The notes beneath the pieces were generated by a model, which was not told the origin of the DNA, ran no database searches, and saw only the letters and a list, made by a program, of their open reading frames with translations. The translations under genes and the position numbers were made by a program. DNA of 64,000 bases from Streptomyces sp. LUP47B (lineage in GTDB: Bacteria; Actinomycetota; Actinomycetes; Streptomycetales; Streptomycetaceae), in the NCBI RefSeq assembly GCF_001746295.1, contig NZ_MJAH01000015.1, positions 1 to 64,000 on the forward strand, given 5' to 3'. Shown here piece by piece: positions 41,630 to 56,043 of this stretch (the first letter of the stretch is position 1; the number at the start of each line of letters is the position of its first letter).

Positions 41630-42319
41630 ATGACTACCGGGGTCCGTCGAAGAATGGGCGTCGAGGAACGGCGTCAGCAGTTGATCGGCGTCGCCCTCGA
41701 ACTGTTCGCCCGCCGCTCGCCCGACGAGGTCTCCATCGACGAGATAGCCGCGGCGGCCGGTATCTCGCGGCCACTGGTCTATCACTACTTCCCCGGCAAA
41801 CTCAGCCTGTACGAGGCCGCGTTGAAGCGCGCGGCGCAGGACCTGGCGAGCCGGTTCGAGGAACCGCACGAGGGGTCGCTGGGCGGTCGACTGCTGCGCG
41901 TGATGCGCCGGTTCTTCGACTTCGTGGACGAACACGGCCCGGGTTTCTCGGCGTTGATGCGCGGCGGGCCCGCGGTCGGCTCCTCGGCGACGAACGCGCT
42001 CATCGACTCCGTACGGCAGGTCGCCTATGAGCAGATCCTGTCGCATCTGCGGGTGACGGACCCGCCCGCCCGGCTGGAACTGCTCATCCGCTCGTGGATC
42101 TCGCTCGTCGAGTCGACGGCCCTGATCTGGCTGGACGGCCGGCGCATCCCGCGCGCCGAACTGGAGACACAGCTCGTCCACGGCTTCGCCGCGCTGGCCG
42201 CGGTGAGCGCGGCCTACGACGAGGAGATGACCGCGCTGCTGCGCCACATGCTCAGGGACGAGCCGGCCGACGGCCCGTTCACCGACCTCGCCGCCCGGCT
42301 GATCGCGCTGGCCTCCTAG
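41630..42319 (+). CDS. TetR-family regulator
   Basis: 229 aa. TetR HTH at about 28-60 (VSIDEIAAAAGISRPLVYHYF), then a helical ligand-binding domain. TAAGGT sits 6 nt before the ATG with no ribosome site, again suggesting a leaderless message. Overlaps the 3' end of the convergent tautomerase-like gene by 4 bp. Target unknown; it may control itself. Confidence 0.85.
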   Translation: MTTGVRRRMGVEERRQQLIGVALELFARRSPDEVSIDEIAAAAGISRPLVYHYFPGKLSLYEAALKRAAQDLASRFEEPHEGSLGGRLLRVMRRFFDFVDEHGPGFSALMRGGPAVGSSATNALIDSVRQVAYEQILSHLRVTDPPARLELLIRSWISLVESTALIWLDGRRIPRAELETQLVHGFAALAAVSAAYDEEMTALLRHMLRDEPADGPFTDLAARLIALAS

Positions 42320-42669
42320 AGGACGGCCTTGGTGTAGGAGGGGTCCAGGTCGCGTACCTCGGCGGAGAGGTGCACGGTGAGGCCTTCCGCGGGGCCGACG
42401 TGCTTGCGCAGCAGTTCCACGACGGCCTCGGTGAGCTTCGCCTTGGTCTCCTCGGACCGTCCGGCGAGCAGGGCGAGCGTGACGTTCACGATCGCGTGGT
42501 TCCTGATCTCGCCGCCGACCGCCTCGTCCTCGGTGCGCAGGACGCGGGTCTTGCACGCCTCGAGCTTCGCGGCCGCCGTCTCGACGACGACCGGGTGCAG
42601 CGCCAGGGCGAACTCCTCCCAGTCGACATGGTCGAGATACGGGGAGTGTTCGACGGTGATCTGCGGCAT
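42316..42669 (-). CDS. CHMI-like tautomerase superfamily protein
   Basis: 117 aa. Begins MPQITVEHSPYLD, the start of 5-carboxymethyl-2-hydroxymuconate isomerase (CHMI, HpcD); Pro2 is the catalytic base in the tautomerase superfamily. There is no homoprotocatechuate pathway nearby, so a related tautomerase activity of unknown substrate is more likely. Native codon use; follows no obvious operon. Confidence 0.8.
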   Translation of the reverse strand: MPQITVEHSPYLDHVDWEEFALALHPVVVETAAAKLEACKTRVLRTEDEAVGGEIRNHAIVNVTLALLAGRSEETKAKLTEAVVELLRKHVGPAEGLTVHLSAEVRDLDPSYTKAVL

Positions 42670-42697
42670 GAGGACTCCTGTTCTACGACGGCACAGG

Positions 42698-44317
42698 TCA
42701 CCCTAGCCGCAGCGCCAGCATGGCGATGTCGTCCTCCCGGTCGTGGCCGAAGGTGTCCAGGAGGGTGTCGCACAGGGCGTCCAGGCCGGGCAGGGCGCCG
42801 GAGGAGGCCGCGCGCAGGTGTTCCAGGGAGGCCGAGAGGTCGGTCCCCCGGGTCTCGATGAGGCCGTCGGTGACCATGAGGAGCCGGTCGGTGGGTTCGA
42901 GGAACAGCTCGGTGGCCGGCGGATGGGGCAGGCCGACCCCGAGCAACGGTCCCGCCGCCTTGGCGTAGTCGGCGGTGCCGGTGTCGCGGACGATCAGCGG
43001 CGGGATGTGGCCGGCGTTGGCGATCCGGGTGCGCCCGGTGTCCGGGTCGATCAGGGCCAGGCAGACGGTGGCGGTGGTGTCGGGGTGGTAGCGCTGGAGC
43101 GTCCGGTCCAGGCGCTCGGCGAGCACGGCCGGATCGCTCTCGTCCACGGCGTAGGCGCGCAGCGCGTGCCGGAGCTCGACCATGACGGTCGCCGCGTCCA
43201 GCGAGTGCCCGACGACGTCGCCGACCGCGGTGAGCACTCCCTCGTCCACGCGCAGGGCGGCGTAGAAGTCGCCGCCGATCTCGGTCTGCCGGGAGGCGGG
43301 GACATAGCGGACCACGACGTCGATGCCCGGCAGTTCCGGCAGCCGGTGCGGCTGGGGCAGGAAGCTGTGCTGGAGGGTGAGGGCGACATGCCGCTCGACC
43401 TTGTACATGAGCAGCGGCTGGGCGGCGAGCGCGGTGGCCTGCGCCAGCTGGGCCAGCAGGGTCTCGCCTTCCAGGCCCACCCTGCGCATCCCGCGCGCGG
43501 GCGCGGCCAGGCACACCGGTGCCCGGCCGTCCTGGGTGACGACGAGCGCGAGCCGGGCGTCGTGCTCGACGCCGGGCCGGAAGAACCCGGCGGGCCACAG
43601 CGGCGCGGGCACGGTGGTGAGCTGCACCCCGGCCTGCCCCCGGGTGAGCCGGCGCAGCAGGGCGGCCACGGCCCGGTCGGCGTCCTCGTCGGGCAGGGCG
43701 ACGGGGATGCGGTCGCGGGACAGGCCGCGGTAGAGCATGTCCTCCTGGTCGAGGACGAAGACGGCGCCGGGGGTGCCGGTGAGCCGCGAGAGGCCCTCGG
43801 CGGCCGCGTCGGAGAGCTCCTGCAGGGTGCGCGCCGACTGGATGGTGACGATCGTCTCGGACAGCAGGGTGAGCCGTCGTACCAACGCCCGGTCACCGGC
43901 CCGCAGTTGCGCGTTGCGTACGGCGGCCCTGACGACCGCCTCGATCTCCAGGGGCTCGGCGGGCACCTTCAGATAGGCCTCGACCCCCATGTCCATGCCC
44001 GCGCAGTGCACGGCCGGGGGCACCGCGGAGGCCGAGAAGTGGACCACGGGCATCCGGGCCGTGTGCGGGCGTTCCTTGAACAGCCGGCACAGGTCGAAGC
44101 CGCTCATGTCGGGCAGCCCCACGTCGACGAGGGCCACGTCCGGCAGGGTGCCCTTGCGCAGCCGTGTGTCGAGTTCGGCCAGGGCCTCGCCGCCGGTGGC
44201 GACGGGTATGACGCGATGGCCTGCCCGGCTCAGCACGGTGCCCATGGCGTACCGGCTGGCCTCCGCGTCGTCCACGACCATCACGGTCGTGCCTGTCAGC
44301 TTGCCTTTTGCATCCAT
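42698..44317 (-). CDS. Receiver-GAF-PP2C (SpoIIE-type) protein phosphatase
   Basis: 539 aa. N-terminal receiver (about 8-125, VMVVDDAEASRYAMGTVL; phosphoacceptor in ALVDVGLPD), a GAF-like middle (about 150-300), and a C-terminal PPM/SpoIIE phosphatase (EIGGDFYAA, VGDVVGHSLDAA, VTDGLIETRG, REDDIAMLAL) with the metal-binding Asp residues in place. Such proteins dephosphorylate anti-anti-sigma factors in partner-switch systems. The ATG at 44317 has a GAGGGCGG site. No anti-sigma partners are adjacent, so its input and targets are unlinked. Confidence 0.92.
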   Translation of the reverse strand: MDAKGKLTGTTVMVVDDAEASRYAMGTVLSRAGHRVIPVATGGEALAELDTRLRKGTLPDVALVDVGLPDMSGFDLCRLFKERPHTARMPVVHFSASAVPPAVHCAGMDMGVEAYLKVPAEPLEIEAVVRAAVRNAQLRAGDRALVRRLTLLSETIVTIQSARTLQELSDAAAEGLSRLTGTPGAVFVLDQEDMLYRGLSRDRIPVALPDEDADRAVAALLRRLTRGQAGVQLTTVPAPLWPAGFFRPGVEHDARLALVVTQDGRAPVCLAAPARGMRRVGLEGETLLAQLAQATALAAQPLLMYKVERHVALTLQHSFLPQPHRLPELPGIDVVVRYVPASRQTEIGGDFYAALRVDEGVLTAVGDVVGHSLDAATVMVELRHALRAYAVDESDPAVLAERLDRTLQRYHPDTTATVCLALIDPDTGRTRIANAGHIPPLIVRDTGTADYAKAAGPLLGVGLPHPPATELFLEPTDRLLMVTDGLIETRGTDLSASLEHLRAASSGALPGLDALCDTLLDTFGHDREDDIAMLALRLG

Positions 44318-44339
44318 CTGTCCGCCCTCGGGCAACACC

Positions 44340-44374
44340 GGTGGAGCAGAGCGGGGTTCGGGCTCTGCTCCACC
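44340..44374 (-). terminator. pulA terminator
   Basis: Stem GGTGGAGCAGAGC and its complement with a 9-nt loop, 17 bp after the pulA stop on the minus strand. Confidence 0.8.
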
Positions 44375-44390
44375 AAGGTAATGCCTTCAG

Positions 44391-49790
<5,400 letters not shown>

Positions 49791-49859
49791 TGACGTGGAC
49801 TCCTTGCGATGACGGCTCTGTGGGTCCGACCCCGCGCGACCGTATCGCCGCCGTAAGCC

Positions 49860-49898
49860 TTACAGCAATAGTCCTGAAACAGCCGGTAAGAATTTTCA
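49860..49898 (-). promoter_or_regulatory. pulA promoter-operator element
   Basis: 39-bp element 28/39 identical to one in front of the amylase gene. On the minus strand it carries TTTCAGG and ends in TTGCTG, which with TACGGT 18 bp later forms a plausible promoter. TTGC/GCAA motifs resemble the MalR-type operators of alpha-amylase promoters. Confidence 0.65.
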
Positions 49899-49915
49899 GT
49901 GTTTCCGTGAGTCGC

Positions 49916-51298
49916 TCAGCAGGTGGACTTGCCCGCGTAGATCGCCAGTGCTGTGTTGGACCCGAGCGTGGCCGTGAACTGACCGTTGGCGCCGACCGTC
50001 ACGCTCGTGTTGTTCTGCACGTTGCAGTACGTCCCGGCGGGCAGCGAGGTCTGGTAGGTCCGGCTCAGGCTGCCGGACTCGTGGTTGATGGCGACGTAGC
50101 CCTTGGCGCCCCGCCCGAAGGCGATCGCGTCGCCGCCGTTGTCCCACCAGTTGGTGACCGACTCACCGCGGGTGGCGTTGCGGAAGGCGACCATGCGCAG
50201 GATCTCCGGCCAGGCGTGCTGGCACTTCCAGCCGTCCTGCCAACAGGCGTTCACGGAACCGTTGTTGGGCGGCCCCGCGTCCGTGGCGGACCATTCGTAG
50301 CCGGAGTTGATGTCCGGGGCGCCGTAGGGGTAGGCGAGCATGAAGACGTTGGCGAGGGTGTAGTTCGCGCCGTCCTTGTAGTTGAGCGTGGAGCCGTTGC
50401 GCTCGGTGTCGTGGTTGTCGACGAAGACGCCGGCCACCGAGCTGCTCAGGTACCCCCAGCCCTCGCCGTAGTTCTTCAGGTAGGCGAGGTTCTCGTTGTT
50501 GAAGACGCGCTTGAGGTCGTAGGCGTAGCGGAACTCCTGGACGTCCCCGTTGCCCGTGTACTCGGTGGGCTGGACGGCCTCCCCGCTGCCGTAGATGACC
50601 TCCTGCTTCCAGTAGACGGAGGGGTTCGACAGACGCGACTTGATGTTGGCGAGGTCGGCGGCCGGGATGTGCTTGGCCGCGTCGATGCGGAAGCCGTCGA
50701 CGCCGTAGCCGAGCAGGGAGTTCATATAGCCGGCGATGGTGGCGCGGACGTACTCCTCGCCGGTGTCCAGGTCGGCGAGGCCGACGAGTTCGCAGTTCTG
50801 GACGTTGGCGCGGTTGGTGTAGTCGGTGATGCTCGACGTGCAGTCGTCCATGTCGTACGAGGAGTACAGGCCGGGGTAGTTGTACTTCGTGTACGACGAT
50901 CCGCCGGTACCGGTGCCGCTGCCCGCGGACATGTGGTTGACGACGGTGTCGACGACGACCTTCACACCGGCCGCGTGGCACGTACTGACCATGTTCTTGA
51001 AGGCGGTGGCGTCACCGAGGCGCCCCGCGATCCGGTAGCTCACCGGCTGGTACGAGGTCCACCACTGCGAGCCCTGGATGTGCTCGGCGGGCGGGGAGAC
51101 CTGCACGGAGCCGTATCCGGCGGGGCCGAGGGTGTTGGTGCACTCCTTGGCGACGGAGGCGAAGTTCCATTCGAAGAGGACGGCGGTGACGTCCTTGGTG
51201 CCGGGCGGGGAGGCATGGGCGGCCTGGGGGGCCAGCACGGCCGCCGCGGCGAACGCGGTGGCCGTGGCGACAGCGGATGCGGTCCATCTCGATATCAC
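49916..51298 (-). CDS. Secreted alpha-amylase (GH13), no starch-binding domain
   Basis: 460 aa. GTG start with an AAGGAGAA ribosome site; a much longer in-frame extension runs through the promoter and is rejected. Signal peptide about 1-29 (cut after AHA). Catalytic residues Asp206 (GFRIDAAKH), Glu233 (QEVIYGSGE) and Asp297 (VDNHDTER); calcium-site NHM is present. The chain ends after domain C; the C-terminal starch-binding domain found in many Streptomyces amylases is absent. Hydrolyses internal alpha-1,4 bonds to maltodextrins taken up by MalEFG. Confidence 0.95.
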   Translation of the reverse strand: MISRWTASAVATATAFAAAAVLAPQAAHASPPGTKDVTAVLFEWNFASVAKECTNTLGPAGYGSVQVSPPAEHIQGSQWWTSYQPVSYRIAGRLGDATAFKNMVSTCHAAGVKVVVDTVVNHMSAGSGTGTGGSSYTKYNYPGLYSSYDMDDCTSSITDYTNRANVQNCELVGLADLDTGEEYVRATIAGYMNSLLGYGVDGFRIDAAKHIPAADLANIKSRLSNPSVYWKQEVIYGSGEAVQPTEYTGNGDVQEFRYAYDLKRVFNNENLAYLKNYGEGWGYLSSSVAGVFVDNHDTERNGSTLNYKDGANYTLANVFMLAYPYGAPDINSGYEWSATDAGPPNNGSVNACWQDGWKCQHAWPEILRMVAFRNATRGESVTNWWDNGGDAIAFGRGAKGYVAINHESGSLSRTYQTSLPAGTYCNVQNNTSVTVGANGQFTATLGSNTALAIYAGKSTC

Positions 51299-51371
51299 GT
51301 GGGGGTTCTCCTTGCCTGACGGCCAGGCGTCTTTGCCTGGCGCCGGCGAGAACGTACCGCTGGCGAAATGT

Positions 51372-51410
51372 TTACAGCAAGACTCTTGAAAGCAGAAGAA
51401 AGAACTTTCA
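51372..51410 (-). promoter_or_regulatory. Alpha-amylase promoter-operator element
   Basis: Partner of the pulA element. Minus strand: CTTTCAAGAGTCTTGCTG, with TACGTT 18 bp after TTGCTG. The repeated CTTTC/TCTTGC motifs correspond to the direct repeats reported for Streptomyces amylase promoters and Reg1/MalR binding. Confidence 0.7.
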
Positions 51411-51420
51411 CCTACTCTGC

Positions 51421-51987
51421 TCAGCGCTGGCTGGCGGGCTTGCCCGGCAGGTCGCCGCGACTGCCCCGGCAGGAGTAGACGATCTCCACCGCCCCTCCGG
51501 GCAGGGCGCGTTGGCTCTGGAAGGTCAGTCCGGTCTCGGGGCTGAGCGCGGGGGTCAGCTGCATGCCGCCGCCGAACAGCATGGGCAGGACGACCAGTTC
51601 GAGGCGGTCGAGCGCGCCGAGGGCGTGGAAGGTGCCGATCGTGCGCGGGCCGCCGATGAGATGGACGTCGCCGCCCCGGTTGGCCGCGCGGAGCTTCTCC
51701 AGCAGCCGTACCGGGTCGCTGTCGGTGGTGACGTGGTCCGGGGTACCGTCCGGGCGGTGCGAGCCGAGGACGAACACGTCGAGGTCGGGCCACGGCCAGC
51801 GGCTGTTGGTCAGCGCGGGCTCGAAGGTCGTACGGCCCATGAGCGCGGCCTCGCAGTCGGCCAGGAACTCCCGGATGCCGTGGCTCTGGCCGGAGACGAA
51901 CGAGGGGTCGGCGGTCAGTGCGGGCCAGCCGCTCGGCGTGGTCACGTAGCCGTCGGCACTCATGCTCAGGCGGGCGCGGATCTGCAT
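51421..51987 (-). CDS. Dihydrofolate-reductase-like (RibD C-terminal type) protein
   Basis: 188 aa. MQIRARLSMSADGYV start, LIGGPRTI and LVVLPMLFGGG are the marks of the RibD-C/DHFR-like family; a nucleotide cofactor site is expected. Function unrelated to the sugar genes around it is likely; it appears to be an insertion between amylase and aglA. The ATG at 51987 follows GAGGAGAG. Cytoplasmic; substrate unknown. Confidence 0.85.
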   Translation of the reverse strand: MQIRARLSMSADGYVTTPSGWPALTADPSFVSGQSHGIREFLADCEAALMGRTTFEPALTNSRWPWPDLDVFVLGSHRPDGTPDHVTTDSDPVRLLEKLRAANRGGDVHLIGGPRTIGTFHALGALDRLELVVLPMLFGGGMQLTPALSPETGLTFQSQRALPGGAVEIVYSCRGSRGDLPGKPASQR

Positions 51988-52073
51988 GGTCTCTCCTCGG
52001 ATGCGGGGCGCTGTTCGCCCTTCCACCCAAGCGTCGATCGCGGGTCCCGCCGATCGACACGCCCGACAAAAAA

Positions 52074-52103
52074 TCACCGGGCCCCCGTGTGGGCCCGGTG
52101 ATC
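52074..52103 (-). terminator. aglA intrinsic terminator with U tract
   Basis: Minus strand ATCACCGGGCCC, 6-nt loop, GGGCCCGGTGAT followed by TTTTT. A canonical rho-independent terminator, less common in this GC-rich genome, 11 bp after the aglA stop. Confidence 0.92.
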
Positions 52104-52114
52104 CCTGCCTGTGC

Positions 52115-53776
52115 TCAGGCCGTCGTCCACCACACCGTCGTGTCGGCCGGCACCTTCGCGTCGCCGTCGGCCTCGGCCACCTCGCCGCTCGCGAGGAGCA
52201 GACGGCCGTACGCCGGAGTCGTCACCGCTTCACCACCGGTGTTCGCGACGCAGACGAACTCGCCGCGCCGGAAGGCGAGAACGCCCTCGGGCGCCCGCAG
52301 CCACTCCACCGCGTCGCCGGCCCCCAGGTCGGGCTGGGCGCGGCGGACGGCGAGGGCCGTGCGGTACAGCTCCAGGGTGGAGTCGGGGTCGCCGGTCTGC
52401 GCCTCCACGCTCAGGTCCGCCCAGTCCGACGGCTGGGGCAGCCAGCTGCCGCCCGCGCCGAAGCCGTACGACGATCCCTCGCGCGTCCAGGGGATCGGCA
52501 CCCGGCAGCCGTCGCGGAAGCCGTCCTGGCCGGCGCCGCGGAAGTACGCCGGGTCCTGGCGGACCTCGTCGGCCAGGTCGACGACGTCCGGGAGGCCGAG
52601 CTCCTCGCCCTGGTAGATGTACGCCGATCCCGGCAGGGCCAGCATCAGCAGCGTGGCGGCGCGGGCCCGGCGCAGGCCGAGGTCCCGGTCGCCCGCCGTG
52701 CGGATCTGGGTGCCGAGGCCGGGCGGGTTGGCGAAGCGGGTGGCGTGGCGGGTGACGTCGTGGTTGGACAGCACCCAGGTGGCCGGGGCGCCGACCGGAC
52801 GCATCGCCTCCAGCGTGCGGTCGATGACCCCGCGCAGTGCCTCGGCGTCCCAAGCGGTGCTCAGGTACTGGAAGTTGAAGGCCTGGTGCAGCTCGTCGGG
52901 GCGGACGTAGTTCGCGGTGCGCTCGATGGTCGGGGTCCAGGCCTCGGCGACGAAGATCCGCTCGCCGGAGTACTCGTCGAGGATCAGTCGCCACTGGCGG
53001 TAGATCTCGTGGACGCCGTCCTGGTCGAAGAACGGCATGACATCGTTGCCCAGCAGCTTCACCTGGTCGTGGGATCCAAGGTCGGGAAGCCCCTCCGCCT
53101 TCACCAGGCCGTGTGCCACGTCGATACGGAAGCCGTCCACGCCCATGTCGAGCCAGAAGCGCAGGATCGAGCGGAACTCGTCACCGACGGCCGGGTGGTC
53201 CCAGTTGAAGTCGGGCTGCTCGGGGGCGAAGAGGTGCAGGTACCACTCCCCGTCCGCGACACGGGTCCAGGCCGGACCGCCGAAGATCGACTCCCAGTCG
53301 TTGGGCGGGAGTTCGCCGTTCGCGCCCTTGCCGGGGCGGAAGTGGTAGCGGTCTCGCAGCGGCGATCCCGGGCCCTCGGCGACCGCCCGCTTGAACCACT
53401 CGTGCTGGTCGGAGGAGTGGTTGGGCACCAGGTCGACGATGGTCCTGAGGCCCAGTCCGCGGGCGTCGCGGATCAGCGCGTCGGCGTCCAGGAGGTTGCC
53501 GAACATGGGGTCCACGGCCCGGTAGTCGGCCACGTCGTAGCCGGCGTCGGCCTGCGGGGAGGCATAGAAGGGGCTGAGCCACACGGCGTCCACGCCCAGG
53601 TCGCGCAGGTACGGAAGCCGGGTGCGGATGCCCTCCAGGTCGCCCATGCCGTCACCGTTGCTGTCGGCGAAGCTGCGCGGATAGACCTGGTAGATCACCG
53701 CGTCCCGCCACCAGTCGCTGCGCTGGGCTTTGGCGGAGGTCGATGCCGGGGCGGTGGCGTAGTACTGCTGGCTCAT
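52115..53776 (-). CDS. aglA: Intracellular alpha-glucosidase (GH13)
   Basis: 553 aa. No signal peptide. GH13 oligo-1,6/alpha-glucosidase subfamily: YQVYPRSFADSNGDGMGDL, catalytic Asp219 (GFRIDVAHG), Glu278 (VAEAWT) and Asp340 (SNHDVTR). Splits imported maltodextrins to glucose. The ATG at 53776 follows AAGGA; ATGs upstream in the same frame lack a better site. Downstream of malG with a 208-bp spacer holding a hairpin and a repeat, so it may have its own promoter. Confidence 0.95.
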   Translation of the reverse strand: MSQQYYATAPASTSAKAQRSDWWRDAVIYQVYPRSFADSNGDGMGDLEGIRTRLPYLRDLGVDAVWLSPFYASPQADAGYDVADYRAVDPMFGNLLDADALIRDARGLGLRTIVDLVPNHSSDQHEWFKRAVAEGPGSPLRDRYHFRPGKGANGELPPNDWESIFGGPAWTRVADGEWYLHLFAPEQPDFNWDHPAVGDEFRSILRFWLDMGVDGFRIDVAHGLVKAEGLPDLGSHDQVKLLGNDVMPFFDQDGVHEIYRQWRLILDEYSGERIFVAEAWTPTIERTANYVRPDELHQAFNFQYLSTAWDAEALRGVIDRTLEAMRPVGAPATWVLSNHDVTRHATRFANPPGLGTQIRTAGDRDLGLRRARAATLLMLALPGSAYIYQGEELGLPDVVDLADEVRQDPAYFRGAGQDGFRDGCRVPIPWTREGSSYGFGAGGSWLPQPSDWADLSVEAQTGDPDSTLELYRTALAVRRAQPDLGAGDAVEWLRAPEGVLAFRRGEFVCVANTGGEAVTTPAYGRLLLASGEVAEADGDAKVPADTTVWWTTA

Positions 53777-53880
53777 GGCGTCCTTGAAACGTAAGGGGGT
53801 CATGGGGGTCGTCAAGTGGCGAGGCGGCCGCAGTGACAGCGGGGTCGGATGGACACTACGGCCGCCTCGGGTATGGGGGT

Positions 53881-53898
53881 GTGGGGGCTTGCCCCCAC
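53881..53898 (-). terminator. Hairpin after malG
   Basis: GTGGGGGC-TT-GCCCCCAC, 8-bp stem between malG and aglA, abutting the dispersed repeat. It could end or weaken malEFG transcription before aglA. Confidence 0.5.
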
Positions 53899-53976
53899 AG
53901 GGGCGCGGGCCTGTATTCGATTTGCGGCTACCGCCGCGTGGGCGCGACCAGCCACGGCGGCGCCGCAGCCGAACGA
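53898..53976 (+). repeat. Dispersed intergenic repeat, copy B
   Basis: CAGGGGCGCGGGCCTGTATT, GCGGCTACCGCCGC, TGGGCGCGACCAGCCACGGC, ending in GCAGCCGAACGAC. It aligns along its length with copy A at 14602. The malG reading frame ends 9 bp beyond it. Confidence 0.8.
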
Positions 53977-53984
53977 CGGTCGAG

Positions 53985-54893
53985 CTACCCCTTCGTGCCG
54001 CCCGCGGTGAGGCCGGTCACCAGGTTCTTCTGCACCAGGTAGAAGAACACGGACACCGGTATCGCGATCAGCACGGCCGTCGCGGCCATCAGGTTCCGCT
54101 GGGCGTCGTGCTCGCTCACGAAGCTCTGCAGACCGACCGCGAACGTGTACTTCGTGTCGGAGAGCATGAACGTCGAGGCGAACGCGACCTCACCGAACGC
54201 GGTGAGGAAGCTGTAGAACGCGGCGACCGCGAGCCCCGGCTTGGCGAGCGGCAGGATCAGCCGCGCGAACGTGCCGAAGGGGGTCAGCCCGTCGACGCGT
54301 CCGGCCTCGTCGATCTCGAACGGGATGGTGTCGAAGTAGCCCTTCAGCAACCACGCACAGTACGGCACCGCCGTCGAGCAGTACACGAGGACGAGTCCAA
54401 GGTAGGTGTCGATGAGCTGGAGGTCCGACAGCATCTGGTACATCGGCACCATGAGTACGGCCACCGGGAACATCTGCGTGACCAGGAGCACCCACATGAA
54501 CTTCCGGTAGCCCGGAAAGCGCATACGGGACACGGCGTACCCGGTGGTCGCGGCGATCAGCACGCCGATCACGGTGGTGCCGAGCGAGACGATCAGCGAG
54601 CTCTTCAGCCAGTCGAAGAACGCGGTGTGCTGGAGGACGAACGAGTAGTTGTCGAACGTCATCTTCTTCCAGATGCCGCCCGGGTGGAGGTAGTCGTCCT
54701 TGTCCGGGCCGAGGGACAGGAAGACCAGCCAGAGGATCGGGAAGAGCGCGATCAGGCTCGCGACGGTCAGGATGCCGTGCGAGACGAGGGAGCCGGCGAG
54801 GCTCTTGTCACCGCGGCGGCGGATCCGTCCGGGTGCCTGCGCGGGCGCGGGCGGGGACAGCTCGGCGGAGCTCTCGACTGTGGTCGTACTCAT
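53985..54893 (-). CDS. malG: Maltodextrin ABC transporter permease MalG
   Basis: 302 aa, six membrane segments and the cytoplasmic EAA loop EIDEAGRVDGLTPFGTFARL, which docks the ATPase. No ATPase gene is in the operon; in Streptomyces the shared MsiK usually supplies it. ATG at 54893, 13 bp after malF. Last gene of malEFG. Imports maltose and maltodextrins with MalE and MalF. Confidence 0.95.
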   Translation of the reverse strand: MSTTTVESSAELSPPAPAQAPGRIRRRGDKSLAGSLVSHGILTVASLIALFPILWLVFLSLGPDKDDYLHPGGIWKKMTFDNYSFVLQHTAFFDWLKSSLIVSLGTTVIGVLIAATTGYAVSRMRFPGYRKFMWVLLVTQMFPVAVLMVPMYQMLSDLQLIDTYLGLVLVYCSTAVPYCAWLLKGYFDTIPFEIDEAGRVDGLTPFGTFARLILPLAKPGLAVAAFYSFLTAFGEVAFASTFMLSDTKYTFAVGLQSFVSEHDAQRNLMAATAVLIAIPVSVFFYLVQKNLVTGLTAGGTKG

Positions 54894-54906
54894 GGGGACT
54901 CCTGCC

Positions 54907-55911
54907 TCAGATCGCGAGCTGCTGGTCATTGCGGTTGAGCCAGCGGCGGTAGAAGGAGGTGAAGACGATCAGGATGGCCAGCAGCAGGATGCCGTACGCG
55001 GCCGACTGGGCGAAGTCACGCGGCTGCTGTCCGAAGCCCAGGTAGTAGGCCCAGGTGACGAGGATCTGCGCGTCCGGCGCGGTGTTGCCGAACAGCAGGA
55101 AGATCACGGCGAACTGGTTGAACGTCCAGATGATGCCGAGCAGTACGACGGTGGAGCTGACGCTCCTGAGTCCCGGCAGGGTGACGTACCGGAACCGCTG
55201 CCAGGCGCTCGCGCCGTCCATCTCGGCGGCCTCGTAGAGGGAGGCGTCGATGGACTGGAGTCCGCCGAGCAGCGAGACCATCATGAACGGCACACCGCAC
55301 CAGGTGTTGACCATGATCGCGGCGAACCGCTGCCAGAAGGTGTCCTCCAGCCAGGCCGGACTCGGCAGGTGGAGGGCGTCCAGCGCGGTGTTGATGACGC
55401 CGCCGTCGGCGAGCATGAAACGCCAGCCGAAGACGGTGACGAAGGTCGGCACGGCCCAGGGCAGCACCAGGATCAGCCGGTACAGCGTCCGTCCCCGCAG
55501 CTTCTGGTTGAGCAGCAGCGCGAGGCCGAGGCCGATGCAGTAGTGGAGGGCGACGCACACTGCCGTCCAGACGATCGTCCAGATGAAGTGCGACCAGAAA
55601 CGGTCGTAGGCGGTGTCCCCCCACAGGATGTCGGCGTAGTTGTGCAGGCCGATGAACTTGTAGGTGGCGTCGATGTGGTTGACGCCGATGGTGCGGGCCG
55701 TGTTGAGGCTGTTGGCGTCGGTGAGCGTGAGGTAGACGCCGTAGACCAGGGGGTAGAGCACGAGGACGCCGAGGACGACCGCCACCGGGGTGATCATCGC
55801 GTAGGCGTACCAGTGCTTCTGGTAGCTCTGCTTCAGGCGTTGGCCCCGCCCGGGCCGCGGCGCGCGGTCACCGTGGCGTTTGCCGGTGGCGCGGTCGATG
55901 GCGACTGTCAT
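54907..55911 (-). CDS. malF: Maltodextrin ABC transporter permease MalF
   Basis: 334 aa. Six or more membrane segments and the EAA motif (YEAAEMDGASAWQRFRYVTLP). ATG at 55911 follows AGAAGG; an upstream frame through the intergenic hairpin is rejected. Partner of MalG in the membrane. Its 5' side is separated from malE by a 15-bp-stem hairpin that may limit its expression relative to malE. Confidence 0.95.
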   Translation of the reverse strand: MTVAIDRATGKRHGDRAPRPGRGQRLKQSYQKHWYAYAMITPVAVVLGVLVLYPLVYGVYLTLTDANSLNTARTIGVNHIDATYKFIGLHNYADILWGDTAYDRFWSHFIWTIVWTAVCVALHYCIGLGLALLLNQKLRGRTLYRLILVLPWAVPTFVTVFGWRFMLADGGVINTALDALHLPSPAWLEDTFWQRFAAIMVNTWCGVPFMMVSLLGGLQSIDASLYEAAEMDGASAWQRFRYVTLPGLRSVSSTVVLLGIIWTFNQFAVIFLLFGNTAPDAQILVTWAYYLGFGQQPRDFAQSAAYGILLLAILIVFTSFYRRWLNRNDQQLAI

Positions 55912-55990
55912 GTTCGACACCTTCTGAAAGTTCTGCGGCTCTGAGAAGTGGCTGGGCCGAGCGGCCGGTCGGTGTGGCCGGCACAGGCCG

Positions 55991-56037
55991 GTGGCCGCCG
56001 GATCTGTCCTCCCGTGACCGGGAGATCCGGCGGCCAC
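55991..56037 (-). promoter_or_regulatory. malE-malF intergenic hairpin
   Basis: GTGGCCGCCGGATCT and its exact complement with an internal CTCCCG/CGGGAG stem. It begins 6 bp after malE. In binding-protein operons such hairpins protect the 3' end of the upstream mRNA or attenuate reading, giving more binding protein than permease. Confidence 0.75.
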
Positions 56038-56043
56038 ACGGGC

